Assembly (NCBI RefSeq): GCF_002105155.1
Contig: NW_019028987.1
Location: forward strand, 124,001-188,000
Source: Lobosporangium transversale
Taxonomy: Eukaryota > Mortierellomycota > Mortierellomycetes > Mortierellales > Mortierellaceae
Direction: 5' to 3'
DNA: 64,000 nt
In this document: one piece after another, positions 1 through 11,579 of the stretch
Position numbering within the stretch: position 1 is the first letter of the stretch
Layout: each line of letters opens with the position of its first letter
Translations under genes and position numbers: made by a program
The notes under the pieces: generated by a model
Database searches by the model: none
What the model was told of the DNA's origin: nothing
What the model saw: only the letters and a program-made list of their open reading frames with translations

Positions 1-2765
1 GGGGATAGTATAATATGGATTGTTTTCATAGTTCTAAGCCCTATGATCCGAAGGAGTAAGTCATATCGCATATATGGTGGAAGTTTTTTTCCTGGAAATG
101 CTTTCTTGGTCCCATCCGAGATCAAGCCGAAGAATAGATATACTCGACCCTCTCAGAACATTCTCTAGCTCACCAAGGTCAGCCTTGGACCAGTCCCAGG
201 CGAATGTGATATCCAACTCGTAAACATGTGCTGAACTGGCCAGGGAACTGAAGAATTCTCCGGCCCTAATGCTGGATCCTAATGTGACAACTACTTTGCC
301 AAGGCGCTCGTCATATTTGCCACCATTCATCTCTACTGTTTTCACAAACACTTCCCGCTCTTTCTCTTTACACACTAGACGGTAATGGTCGACACAAAGC
401 CACCTAGTATGGCCTCTTTCAGTTGTAGTTCTGTACAAACCGCCAAGTTGTTTTTCCTTATCGTTGGTTTGAAGGAATGTACTCAAATTTCGGAGATCTG
501 CTCCCTCAAGGGGCTCATAGACATCGACTTTGTTAATACTGTTCAAGCCTGGGACCTCCTTAGAGAGCATATTCATATATTTGATTGAATAATTGGTGCC
601 AGCATCGAGCAGCTTTGGGACTGATATCAGAGAAGCAGTCGAGGGCGTTTCAATCCCCAGCTTGAGCCACAGTAAATGGATAAATATGTGTTTCCCATAC
701 TTGCGGAAGAACTCCGTGCTATTTCGAACTTCATATCCTTCATGCTTGCCAATATGAATTTGGCTTCGTCTGTTCTTGGTTGCCTCTGCAGTATGATCTT
801 CACATTCACAAAGGAAATGAAGACGGAACTTGTTCTTCAGTACATTCGTTTTGTCCCATTGATGCTGTCGGCAGGCAGTATTATAAATAGCCGAGGGATT
901 GGGTACTCGAGTAGCTCAAAATTCTGCGCAATGATAGCTTCAACTTTCCTCTGAATGATGGCAAGTCCTTGAGATGCCTGATGCCGCAGACTTGCAATCG
1001 TTTCGTCCTTCTCTTTAGCTTCCAATTGCAGCTTAAGCATTTTGGCGCCCATTTCTTTACCATCTGACTGCAGTTTAAGCACCCTGTTGTCCTTCTCTTT
1101 AGCTTCCAATTGCAGTTTAAGCGCTTTGTTGTCCTTCTCCTTAGCGTCCAATTGCAGTTTAAGTATCTCGCCATCTTTATCTTTAGCCTCCGATCGCAGT
1201 TTAAGTATCTCCTTGTCTTTCTCTTTAGAACCTGATTGCAGCTTAAGTGCCTTATCTTCCTTCTCTTTGGCGTCCAATTGCAGTTTAAGTACCTTGCCGT
1301 CCTTGTCTTTAGCTTCAGATTGAAGTTTAAGTACCTTGCCATCTTTATCTTTAGCTTCTAACCGCAGTTTAAGTATCTCGTCGTCCTTCTCTTTAGCTTC
1401 TGATTGCAGCTTAAGCACCTTGTCGTCCTTCTCTTTAGCTTCTGGATGCAGTTCGAGCGCCTTGTTATCCTTGCGTTCGGTTTCCGACTGCAGTTTAAGT
1501 ATCTTGTTGTCCTTGTCTTTAATTTCCGATTGTAATTTAAGTATTTCATCATTCTTCTCTTTAGCGTCCGATTGCCATTTAAGTATCTCGTCGTCCTTCT
1601 CTTCAGCTTTCGAATGGAGTTCAAGTACCTCATCTCCCCTCTCTCTTGCTTCCAACTGCAGTTTAAATATCTCTTCATCCTTCCCTTTAGCCTCCGACCG
1701 CAGTTTAATGATCTCGTCGCCCCTCTCTTTAGCTTCCAACTGCAGTCTAAGTATCTTGTCGTCCTTGCCTTCAGCCTCCGATTGCAGTTGAAGGATTTTG
1801 TCGTCCTTGCCTTTAGATTCCGATTGCAACTTAAGCATCTCATCTTTCTTCTCTTTTGCTTCCGATCGTAGTTTAAGTATCTCGTTGTCCTTCTCTTTAA
1901 ATTCCGGATGCAGCTCAAGTGCCTTGTCATCCTTGTCTCTAGCTTCTGACCGCAATTTAAGTATTTCATCGTCCTTATCTTTAGCTTCGGATTGCAACCT
2001 GAGCACCTCGCGATCCTTTTCTTCAGCTTCTGATTGCAGTTTAAGGATTTTGTCATCCTTGTCTTTAGATTCTGCTTGTAACTTTAATATCTCGCCTTCC
2101 TTCTCTTTCGCTTCCGCTTGTAACTTGGGTATCTTGTCATTCTTGTCTTGGGCTTGCTGTAGCAATTCTGCAACTTTTTTAAGGCTAGAGTTGATAATTT
2201 CGATTTGTGCGTCGTTGTGGGTAGCAAGATATGAGTTGAAAGCTTGAACTAAGTTTGATAACGGCGAAAGAGAGTTCTGAGGGTCGATATCTGCCGACTT
2301 GCTAATGTTGGCGAAACCGTTACTCTTATTGCTGTTGCTGTTGCTGGTGCTGGTACTAGTGTTGGTGTTGGTGTTGGCGTTGGTATGATTAGTGTTGTTG
2401 GACTGCGGTGCTTCTGTAATGACGTCCAGGACCTTGCTAGGATAAAAGGCGACGCGTGGAGGTTGAATTCTATTTAAAAAAAAAAAAAAAAAAAAAAAAT
2501 CGGAGTTGATAAAGCTGTCTCACTCTTTCGCCTTGAACTGTCATTAAATAACACACCTGTTGCCATCAGGGTCCAAAAGGAATGGAATAGGACGCCCATC
2601 CAATTTGAATCGCAATGCATCTGGAAAAACGTCTCGAATGTCTTGCAAACTCACAAAGTATGATGGGCCGCCATTACTTGCATAGGTGGAAGCGGTTTTA
2701 ACACAAACTTCTTCAATGAGGCCGCTGTTGACGTTCCGGAATTGTTGGTATTGAAGTTCTGTCAT
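1..2765 (-). pseudogene. LRR-family gene A (header + giant coiled coil + core), frameshifted, cut by window edge
   Basis: Paralogue of the genes at 8384, 11580, 50500 and 55052. Exon 1 (2765-2557) encodes the family header, with ATG placed at the conserved MTE start rather than the longer open frame above it. A GT-AG intron (2556-2470) with a 24-nt T tract (sense) follows, in the same phase 2 as in the paralogues. Exon 2 (from 2469) reads through an N/T/S-rich linker, 28 copies of a 14-residue coiled-coil unit, then the core domain beginning at the PIPRLF motif. The frame breaks at about 859-862, where one base is missing relative to paralogues. It is open again to about 90, where a run of seven A (sense; 84-90) breaks it a second time. 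Homology continues to position 1, so the LRR part lies outside the window. Probably a recent pseudogene; an assembly indel in the A run is the alternative. No NTPase motif is visible. Function unknown; a recognition or effector role is inference. Confidence 0.8.
990..2165 (-). repeat. 42-bp coding minisatellite: 28 x 14-residue coiled-coil units
   Basis: The translation on the minus strand resolves into 28 consecutive 14-residue units with consensus LQSEAKEKDDKILK, i.e. two heptads each, with no unit-length change. Hydrophobic L/I/V positions recur with heptad spacing, so a single long rod of about 390 residues is predicted. Units differ by point substitutions rather than indels. Paralogues at 8384 and 11580 carry only a few related units and the one at 50500 carries none, so the array has expanded or contracted by unequal exchange. 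Confidence 0.9.
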
Positions 2766-3806
2766 CTCGGAGGCAATTCGAGGGATGATGACATGAAATG
2801 GCTCCTCATTTCCCTTTTCCTCTTCTCCATTTTTCAAGCAAGAGATGCACCCGATCATTTTTTTTTATTTCTTTTTTTCAACTTTTCCAGGTCTTCGTGG
2901 AGCCTCTTACTGGTCGACTCTTCAACAGCTGCTTTTTGCCTGGCGTGGACAGATCACTTGGCTTGATAAACTTGTTTATACTTGGCTTACTGGTATCGCT
3001 TGAACCACTGGCAATATGTACATTCGTATCCATTTAACAGAAGGCCAAGAGGCTTGGCGGATAGGCCAAGGTCGTACACAAAAAGTCTTGCGCCTTGGCC
3101 CCCTCCCACAGGGCACGACTTCAACGCACGTTGTCCCTTTTCAGTGATAGAATCAATAGATTTTATCTATAGCCATTGAAGTGATTGCTGTAATTATATT
3201 AGAACAATTCAGAAAAACTATATGAATTGCTACCGATTGAACAAATGATGATAGGAAGGAGTTGTATAAAGATAAAATTCTTGTCTTTGAAGAGAACGCC
3301 AATTAGGGCTATCATGGATGGTTCTTACTCTTGTCCCGACGATCTCTTCAGCCATACTTTTCGTCTCGGGCAATGCATGGTTTTTCTTTTTAGACAGAGA
3401 CAAATGGGAGTACATATTATATTTATATGTCTTTGATGAGCAACCAGAGTTTTATTCCATAGACAAGCAACATCTTCACGCGTGAAATAAAGTTTTTTGG
3501 ATTACGAGACGAGGCAAATGCTTCAACAAGAGGGACAGAGAGAGCCACTAAAGAGATAAAAAAGATCAATTGGAGTCAGGAATCTGCCCAGGTTGGTTCG
3601 AAATTATTTTAGCTCATTTTAGCAAGAAAACTTTAAATCTGTGTAGATCCGCATGCACATCTCATTTCATTTCAAAGCTACATTGACATTGCTTTTTTTT
3701 TTTTTTTTTTTTTTCTTTTTTTTTTTCTTCTTATCCTCTTGTGACATTCAGGTTGGTTTTCACCTTTACTCTTCACTCTTCTTATCTGCTCACTTTATCT
3801 GTTTGA

Positions 3807-3840
<34 letters not shown>

Positions 3841-3898
3841 ATCCTCCTCACTAATACCATTAAAGAGAACGAGGAACAAAAAAAAACACACACACACA
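2766..3898. other. Divergent intergenic region between gene A and the M64 peptidase
   Basis: No supported gene. The first ~40 bases next to the gene A start match the leader conserved in its paralogues. The part before 3899 holds a T22 run (about 3693), a short pyrimidine-rich stretch and an A30 run (3810-3839) ending about 60 bases before the peptidase ATG, so the peptidase promoter and leader must lie here. Confidence 0.5.
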
Positions 3899-5107
3899 AT
3901 GCGCACTTGTCTTATCCTCTCGAGTGCCATTGCCCTTGTGGCCATGGCATCGACAATCTCTGCTGCAGAGGCAAGTGGGTCCTACAGCTATCTTAATGAT
4001 GAAAACGATGTTGCTGGATTCTTTACACTTGTCCGAAAAGAGACAATGCCCAATGGTATCCGCACCTGCACCATCCTCGACAGAGGTGAGACTCAAGCCT
4101 TCAGAGGCCTTTACCCGATCAACAAACGCGGTAACAGGGCCCAGGTTATCAACCGCAAGACTCATGACGAGAGTGATCACCATCATGGTCCATCCTTCTT
4201 AACCCAGGAGAGTACAAGATCTGAATTAAACATTGACTTATTGGAATTGAATACGAATATGAAGGAGGGGCTGGCTGAGATCGAAAAGCAGTATTTGAAA
4301 ATTGAATGCGATGATGTGGTGGATGCGTATCAATATCAAGCTGATTTCCCATCAACCCTGATGCAAACGCAAAACCAACGGGCCTTGGCCCCAAACGGTT
4401 TGCAATCTAGCGACGAAGTGGTAACGTTTTCTTTTTTTTTTCCCTTGACTCCTGGGAAAACTTTGATTAGTGTAACATTGATTTCTACACCCTGAATGAG
4501 AAAAAATACTTACCGTATTTGGTGTGCTTTTCTTTTTTTTTTTTTTTTTTTTCCTCTTTTTTTTTTTTATGAACTAGCGCAAACTTGTCGATAGTGGCCC
4601 AGACAAGAACCGCGTCTCGATTGTCTTCATGGGTGATGGGTACACCCTTGATGAACGCGAAAAGTTCTTTTCTGATATCCAACGCCTTGTCAATGGTAAT
4701 TCATGCGGTGATCTTCAGAGCTGCATAAGATTGCATAAAGGAGTGAGATGATTGGAGACAACCTTAAAATTTCTTTTTACCACAACATGTTCTTGTATAA
4801 ACTTCTCATCAATCACGCGTTTTCTTATCTTTGGATGCATGCATTCCTTAGACATGTTTGTAGGTGACACATTCCAGTCGTACTTGCCCTTGTTCAACAT
4901 CTATGCTCTGTTCAGGCCCTCGAAGGAGAGCGGCATTGGTGTCAACGGCAAGTGGAAAGACACTAGCTTCCGTCTGTACAGAGATGGCACAGAGCTCCGT
5001 GGCATCTACACTGCAGATCCTGAAGCTGCTCGAGGGGCATGCCGTGCCATCGGAAAATACGCTTGCGATTTCCCAAGCTTGATTGGCAATGACCCTTACT
5101 GTAAGAT

Positions 5108-5154
<47 letters not shown>

Positions 5155-5213
5155 TGGCTATTTCTATGGTCTCATGACGAACCGGAAGCTGATGCTTCAA
5201 ACCACCCATTCAT

Positions 5214-5244
<31 letters not shown>

Positions 5245-6352
5245 TTTTATCCATCCCTTCGACTGAAACTACTTCATTTACTTAGATGGAGGCTTAGGAG
5301 GTGAGTTTGTCATCTCGACAAGCTCCAACAAGTCAGGAACAGTGGTCTTACGTCATGAACTCGGCCACAGTCTCATCAATGTCGGTGAAGAGTACGATGG
5401 AGGTTGGGTGTACTCTGGAGTTAACGCCGAGCGCTGGAGCATCAATAACATCAAGTGGAAACACTGGCTTACGGATGCTGTCCCTCGTGAGGAAAAGAAT
5501 GTTCTTCGCGTTCAAGACTATGCCTGGTATGATCTCAAGGAAGGCCCATATAAGATCAAGTTCAACTCTGATGGCAATTTTAAGCGCTGGTCTCTCAAGA
5601 TTTCACACTCTGGTGTTGATACTGATGATTCATTTGAGGCTTACCTGGATGGCAAGCGACTCAACTGGACCTCTCCCGGTGGCTATGATCGTGATTTCTC
5701 AGAATGGGCTGGGAACGAAGGCTTATCTTCTGGTGCTCATGAGCTTGAGTTCCGTCAAGGAGCCAAGTATGGCAACGAAACAGATCCCTCGAGACCCATC
5801 CGTCAGCTCTGCTCCGTGACCTTGCATGAGTTCATGGGCGAGGACCAGTACCGTTTTGATAATAACATTATTTCTGCTTACCCGACCTTTGACATTCAAG
5901 GCCGCAAGACCTGGCGAAGCAACCATGAATACTGCCTGATGCGTAATATGGGCTCAACTCATTTCTGCTCCGTCTGCAGGGAGGGTCTCTGGCTCCGTCT
6001 TGTAGAAAAAGCCAGCTTGTTGGATGAGGTCACTGTGACCTGCCAGAAAAATGGCGCCGACGCAAATGATGTTTCCGCCTTTGGAATTTCAGCCAAAGTA
6101 ATTCCACTCGGTCAGTTCCGTGCGGATCAGTCTAAGCGCTCCTCAGACGAGGCTTACATCAGCAGCTGGTATAAGGATGGTAAGCATCAGCCTCAGTTTG
6201 ATAACCAATTCGAGATTCAAGTGCCTAGTTCTGAGGAAGGCACCTGGGAATTCAAGGCTGAGTTCAAAACCCCTGATGTTCGCAAGGATCCAGGCGGACT
6301 TTTGAAAGCTAGCAAAGTCTTCTCGGTAGCTAAGAATCTCTGCAACAAGTGA
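3899..6352 (+). CDS. Secreted M64-family (IgA-peptidase-like) zinc metallopeptidase
   Basis: Four exons: 3899-4420, 4578-4695, 4864-5100 and 5286-6352 (stop at 6350), giving 647 residues. All introns are GT-AG and frame continuity holds at each junction. Residues 1 to about 23 form a clear signal peptide (MRTCLILSS followed by an Ala/Val-rich core), so secretion is expected. The N-terminal part fits the M64 N-terminal domain. The catalytic domain contains the zinc motif HELGHSLINVGEEYD at about residues 316-330, with His, His and the downstream Asp as likely zinc ligands and Glu as catalytic base. The RVSIVFMGDGY block, typical of the start of the M64 peptidase domain, is split off into exon 2. 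Family members cleave proteins outside the cell; the bacterial prototype cuts IgA, but the fungal substrate is unknown. Upstream in-frame codons 3653-3898 read through homopolymers and are not coding. Intron 3 holds a 37-nt A run and a TA microsatellite. Confidence 0.9.
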
Positions 6353-8383
6353 AAAATAGCTTTTTGGCCATACTACAAATATATTTAAAAAGAATAAAAA
6401 CTCTCGGTTTAAGGAAAGCGTAAAAATATAAAGCCCGTATAGCATCCGAACCTTTTGCTCTTGTGCCATATCATTCTACTGTCCTCGACTTTCAAGCACT
6501 CTTTGCTCTTTAATGTCCAGCCGGTTGTCATCGTATGATGAGTTGTTGAAAACACTGCCCGACTGGTTTTTGGGAGGGAGAGAGTCGTTAGAAAAGAGGC
6601 CAGAAATGCTCAAAAGCTCCGCTAGGTTAGTGTCAAAATCTCATCAAACCAGAGGCTGCTTTGTTGGTATCCAAACCAACAAAGTGATATATTAAAAGGC
6701 GGTTCAAAAACTGGAAAGATCACTGCTGCTCTTTCTTTAGATGCGCCATAATTAGATTTGTATCTACAATCTACAATGCTGCTGTCCTTGCGGTACCTAG
6801 AATCCATTTTAATGCAGATTCTTATGTTCACTTCAGTTCCCTGAACTCTTGGAAGTTCTAGTCCCATTATTCATCTCTCACTTTATTACCTCTTATGATC
6901 GCCTGCAAACAGCATCGATCCAAATTTGGAAAGTCTCACGCGTGAATCGACATTCAAGCACGATGGCTCAAATGAGTTTTGAAAACTATTGTCTCTTACG
7001 AGAAGTATTTATTATAAATCATGTAGTCCTATCGCCAAGTCTCTCCCACTCGTCTTATCTGAACGACAAAAGGGTGGAAGAGATCAAGATCATAAAATAA
7101 CTGGGCTGCCGCGTTTGCCTGAACAAATGCTGCTATTCACTATATTACAAGGAGTTTATATCAGTCCGACTTCATAAGAATAGCGAGTAGAGGTGATCCT
7201 AGATGCAAAGGGCTTTAGGCCTACGTTTCAGGTTGAAAATAGAGACAACATCATTGGTTTAACAAGGCGTCCACGAAATAACTGCTGAACAATTGCTTTC
7301 ACTCCTCCCCGAATCAATCTCCTTCATACTAGTAGAAGGGATGGAGCAAGGAGGATGAAACAAGTTCCGTTATCGGTTGCCACAACAGTTTCTCAAAAGC
7401 TCTACGGCCCGATATGAGACCCTGAGGAAGATGTAGGTGTAGTGGAAAATCATGCGAAAGGCATGATTTGAAATAGGACCTGTTTGGTTACAACTCAAAT
7501 GGATAACATAAGCATCCCGTCATACTGCTCTTTTTACTCCTGTGCAGCTTATGTGATCAGCCAGAACATGCTAGTCCAGATACATCTCTCTCAGTTGAGT
7601 TAGAGAGCAAGCTGGCGGAATGGTGATATTGACGGACAGCGCTATGCATATTTCATATTTATCGTAGCATACCAATTCTGGTAAACCCTCTTCAGACCGT
7701 TTATTGATACATTGATATTGATGGATTATTTGAAGTCCTTGAACAGAGCAGAGCATAGCTCGATCAAGATTTGACTTCAAGCTATCTTCTGTAAAGCAGT
7801 CGTTGCAAAAAGCATTCGTATTCAGGAGCGTCTTGGTCAACTTTGAGTTTATCGAGAAGCCCTCGACAACTCCTCCTTTTGATTAAGTTTGAGCTATTCT
7901 GAAGGATTTACCTCCGTCAAAGTCAAAAGTAGTCTGTATTCGCTTGTTGTCTGCTATGGTTGAAGGCGACCAAGATAATAAATACAGGAGTTGGCGATTC
8001 CTTGGCCTGCAGACATTGATCATTCAAGCGATCAAGTGTGCTGATATGACTCTGCTGTTCATTTCTATAACTCAAGGCGCGCTTTTTTATGCTTCGAGTT
8101 CTATACTTCTCAATTGTATCCAGACTTCAATTGGTACGGGACAAGGCATTAATCGCTGGCCATAACCAATGCACCATCATTCAAGAACATTTCCGTTCCC
8201 AATCCACTTCCTCTTTCAGTTTGTGTGGATATGGACACAAAGTTTCAGCACTCTGGGATGGAAATCCAGCCAGTGAAATCATGCAAGATCGGCGAAAACT
8301 GCATCTATTACATAAAATAGAGAAATGAAGGGGAGATTCTTCATCTTGTCAGCATCTCCATCATTCTTCGAATCGTCACCGAG
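6353..8383. other. 2-kb region with diverged copies of the LRR-family 5' flank; no gene seen
   Basis: No convincing coding sequence on either strand. About 6510-6720 resembles 53660-53900, sharing the segments around the CCAGCC, GTTAGAAAAG and CAACAAAGTGAT words. About 7940-8190 resembles 54560-54880, around CAAGATAATAAATACAG and CTCAAGGCGCGCTTTTT. The LRR gene was therefore duplicated together with more than 1 kb of upstream DNA, and the copy here is the more diverged. The last 35 bases before 8384 are the conserved leader. Confidence 0.6.
6393..6398 (+). terminator. Possible poly(A) signal of the M64 gene
   Basis: AATAAA lies about 40 bases after the TGA stop. It is a hexamer match only; no cleavage site can be seen. 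Confidence 0.3.
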
Positions 8384-10906
8384 ATGACAGAACTTCAATT
8401 CCAAAAATTCCGAAAAACCGAAGAAGTTTGTGTTAAAACTGCTTCCACCGGTGCAAGCAATGACAGTTCGTTGTGCTATGTGAGCTTGCAAGACATTCGA
8501 GACGTGTTTCCAGATGCACAGCGATTCAAATTGGATGGAGATCTCATTCCATTTCTTTTAGACGCTGATGGCAACAAGTAAATTTATTATTTTATCGTGG
8601 CGTTTTGTCAATTGTCCAGGCAAGAAAAAAAAAAAAAAAACACGATTTGATATATCTTTGTTTATGCTCTTATTAGGATCGAACCACCACGTATTGCATT
8701 CTATCCTGACAAGGTCTTGGATGTCATTACAGAGGTACCACAGTCCAGCAACAGTAACAAATCTCTTACTGTCCATAATAATAAGGATTTCAGCTCTTAC
8801 TCTGACGAGATTAAGGAGTGGATGGTCAAGATCGAGAATAAGGGCGACATGATCCTTACACTACAAGGCAAGATGGACAAGGTACAAGTAGAGATGCATA
8901 TAATGCAACTGGAGATGCGTAAAATGCAACTGGAGCTAAAAGAGAAGACCGATGAGGTGATCAAATTGCAATTGGAAGCTAAGAAGAAGGACGACAAGTT
9001 ACTTGAAATGCAACAACAAGCACTCGACAGACTTGTCATTCTTCAACAGAAAGCTGAAGCTATCCTTGCCCAGACCTTTGAGTTACACGAGTATCCGATT
9101 CCTCGGCTGTTTATCGTTTTGCCTATCGACCGCACCAAGTGGGACCCAATGAATGTCTTGAGGAACAAGGTCCGCCTTCATTTCCTATGCGAATGTGGAG
9201 ATCACGACGCCGTAAAAGCAATTAAGAACCGTCAGAACCAAGTCCATCTTGCCAGGCATGAAGGATATGAGATCCGAGACAGCACGGAGTTCTTTCGCAA
9301 GTATGGGAATTACATGGTCATCCTTTTACAGTGCCTCAAGATAGGAATGCCCTTGGCCACCTCTCTAGGGCCAGCCCCTAGCCTCAAAGCGAGCATCGAT
9401 TACTCACTCGACTATATGAAAGCGCTCTCGGTTGAGTATCCAGTCTTGAGCAACATCAATACAATCGAGGACTGTGAAGCACTTGAGGGAGCAGATCTCC
9501 GAGGGCTGAACAAATTCCTCCAAATCAATGATGAGGATGGCAAGCTTGGCAACTTGTACAGGATCAGAACAGAAGCAGGCCATATCAAATGGGTTTGCCT
9601 TGACCACCATCGTTCACCTTTTAAAGAGAAAGAGCAGGAAGCGTTTGTAAAAACAGTAGAGATGAATGGTGGCAAATATGATTCGCACCTTGGCAAAGTA
9701 GTTATCAAATTGCATTCCATAACCGCGGCGGATGAGTTTTTCAGTGCTCTAACCAATGCAAAACATATTTACGAGTTGGACATCACATTCGAGTGGGATT
9801 GGTCCAAGACTTATCTTGAAGCACTCGAGAATGCTTTAAGAATTTCAAGTGTATCGATTCTTCGGCTTGATCTTGGAAGTTCTCAAGAAAGCATTACCAG
9901 GAAATTACTCTTAACAAATACGAAATATGAAAAAATTATTCGTATCATAGAACTTAAAAACATAAAAGCAATCCATATTATACTACCTCCGGATCTCGTC
10001 AAGCTTTCCAGCTTACCAAACAAAAAATCGCGACACCACCATGAGTTATTCTTTGAGATGAGACCTCGAGAGATTGGAGCAAGTGACTTTCGTTTGCTTG
10101 TAAATTCACTCAAAAGCAACGCGACCTTGACTACTTTAGACTTGAGGGACAACTCGATCGGGAATGAAGGAGCTCTGGTACTCTCAGAGGCACTCAAGGC
10201 AAATGCCACTTTGACAAGTTTGGGCTTGAGGTGTAACTTAATTGGGGATGAAGGGGCCTATGCATTATCAGAGGCACTAAAGGCCAATACGACTTTAGCC
10301 ATTATGGACTTGCGGGGCAACGCAATTACGAAGGAAGGAGCCCTAGTATTGTTAGATGCACTCAAGACTAGCTCGACTTTGAAAACTTTGGGCTTGCGGG
10401 AAAGCTTAATTACGGGAGAACTATCAGAGGCACTCAAGGGTAACACAGTCTCAACCACTTTGGATGTGAGATGTAGATCAATTGGGAATGAAATGGCCCT
10501 TGCACTCTCAGAGGCTCTCAAGATAAACAGGACTTTGACAGCTTTGGACTTGGGGAGGAACTCAATTGGGAACGAAGGGACTTTAGCTATATCAGAGGCA
10601 CTCAAGGTAAACGCAACTTTGGCTATTTTGGGCTTGAGTTACAACTCAATTGGGAAGGAAGGAGCCCTGACACTCTCAGAAGTACTCAAGGTAAACACGA
10701 CCCTGACTACTTTGGACTTGGAGAGAAACTCAATTAGGAATGAGGGGGCTCTGGCACTCTCAGAGGCACTTAAGACAAACACAACTCTGAGTAATTTGAA
10801 CTTGAGTTGGAATTCAATTGGGGATGAAGGCGAACTGGAGCTGTCTGAAACGCTCAGATCAAGAACTGGACAGGACAGCACACGTGCATTTACTTTGCTT
10901 TATTAG
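8384..10906 (+). CDS. LRR-family gene B: header, coiled coil, core domain, 9 RNI-type LRRs
   Basis: Two exons, 8384-8577 and 8677-10906, 807 residues. The intron is 99 nt with an A tract, and the codon is split aa|g, phase 2 as in all paralogues. Residues 1 to about 83 are the header (MTELQFQKF start; FPDAQRFKLDG and FYPDKVLDVI motifs). A coiled coil with EKTDEVIKLQLEAKKKDDK-like units follows. The core starts near residue 199 with FELHEYPIPRLF and includes RLHFLCECG and GHIKWVCLDHHR. From residue 554 there are about nine 28-residue repeats of the ribonuclease-inhibitor type (LxLxxNSIGNEGALALSEAL). Repeat 4 is shortened. No signal peptide, membrane segment or P-loop is visible, so it should be cytosolic or nuclear. 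Function is not known; ligand or protein recognition through the LRR face is inference. The reading frame is intact and its LRRs are the most diverged of the family. Confidence 0.88.
10142..10873 (+). repeat. LRR array of gene B (about nine 84-bp units)
   Basis: Nine consecutive 84-bp coding units, one of them shortened, each giving a 28-residue LRR. Units are clearly less alike than those of genes C, D and E, which suggests an older array with less recent homogenisation. Confidence 0.8.
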
Positions 10907-11579
10907 GACCACCCGCAACAGTAATGTAAATCTCGAATATAATGAAAATATATATTACAATTGAATATGTCTAAACCAACAGAGTGAGAGGACAATGAAT
11001 CCTATCTTAAGATGTATCGGTTCTTTTTAACCTTTAACAGCCTGGCCAGCTTTTTTTTTTTTTTTTTTTTTTTTATTGAGATGATATGGTGGGGTCTTAC
11101 TTAACAATCACCAGCGGTGCATATACCAAGAAGGCGATCATGATGGACCGGGGAGTTGTTTAAATGACACTGGCTTAATCACTTGGCTTATATTACTACG
11201 GTAATTCTACCAAGACAAGCATTGGTTCACTCAACGAGATTAACGAGCCTCATGAGGCAAAACAGAAGTACATTCTATAGTACAATTGGACATCTGGTGT
11301 TCTGATAGCGAAGTATGAAAATAAGGCGAGGAGTAAAACAAATAAAAATGGATACATGATAACAAGTGAAAGATTGAAAAACATCGCTTTTGTAAACTAA
11401 CAATCCTCCATGTCTGTTGCTGTGATCATGTGTATCAGAGGAATACATTATGCATTTTGTGACACCCAGATGGCGAAGCTGAAAAAAAAAAAAAAAAAAA
11501 AAAAAGTGGTCGACTTCACCTCCTCAAAAAGAGGAATAAAGTCTTTCATCTTGTCATCAGTCCCCGAATAATCGCCCAA
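10907..11579. other. Intergenic B-C with T24 and A24 runs and LRR-family leader
   Basis: No gene seen. Contains T runs at 11051-11074 and A runs at 11482-11505. From about 11470 the sequence matches the segment before genes D and E: GGCGAAGC, then a homopolymer or short A tract, then GTGGTCGAC and a Ct-rich part before the ATG. Confidence 0.5.

Noticed and set aside
1042..2247. Open frames on the plus strand across 1042-2247 (Ser/Leu-rich repeats) as separate genes
   Set aside because: They are other-frame readings of the 42-bp coiled-coil minisatellite; periodic DNA stays open in several frames. The minus-strand reading has splice-compatible header and core homology.
3653..3898. Upstream in-frame extension of the M64 gene
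   Set aside because: It would encode a Phe run and a Lys run from T and A homopolymers and would bury the signal peptide. The ATG at 3899 gives a canonical secreted start.
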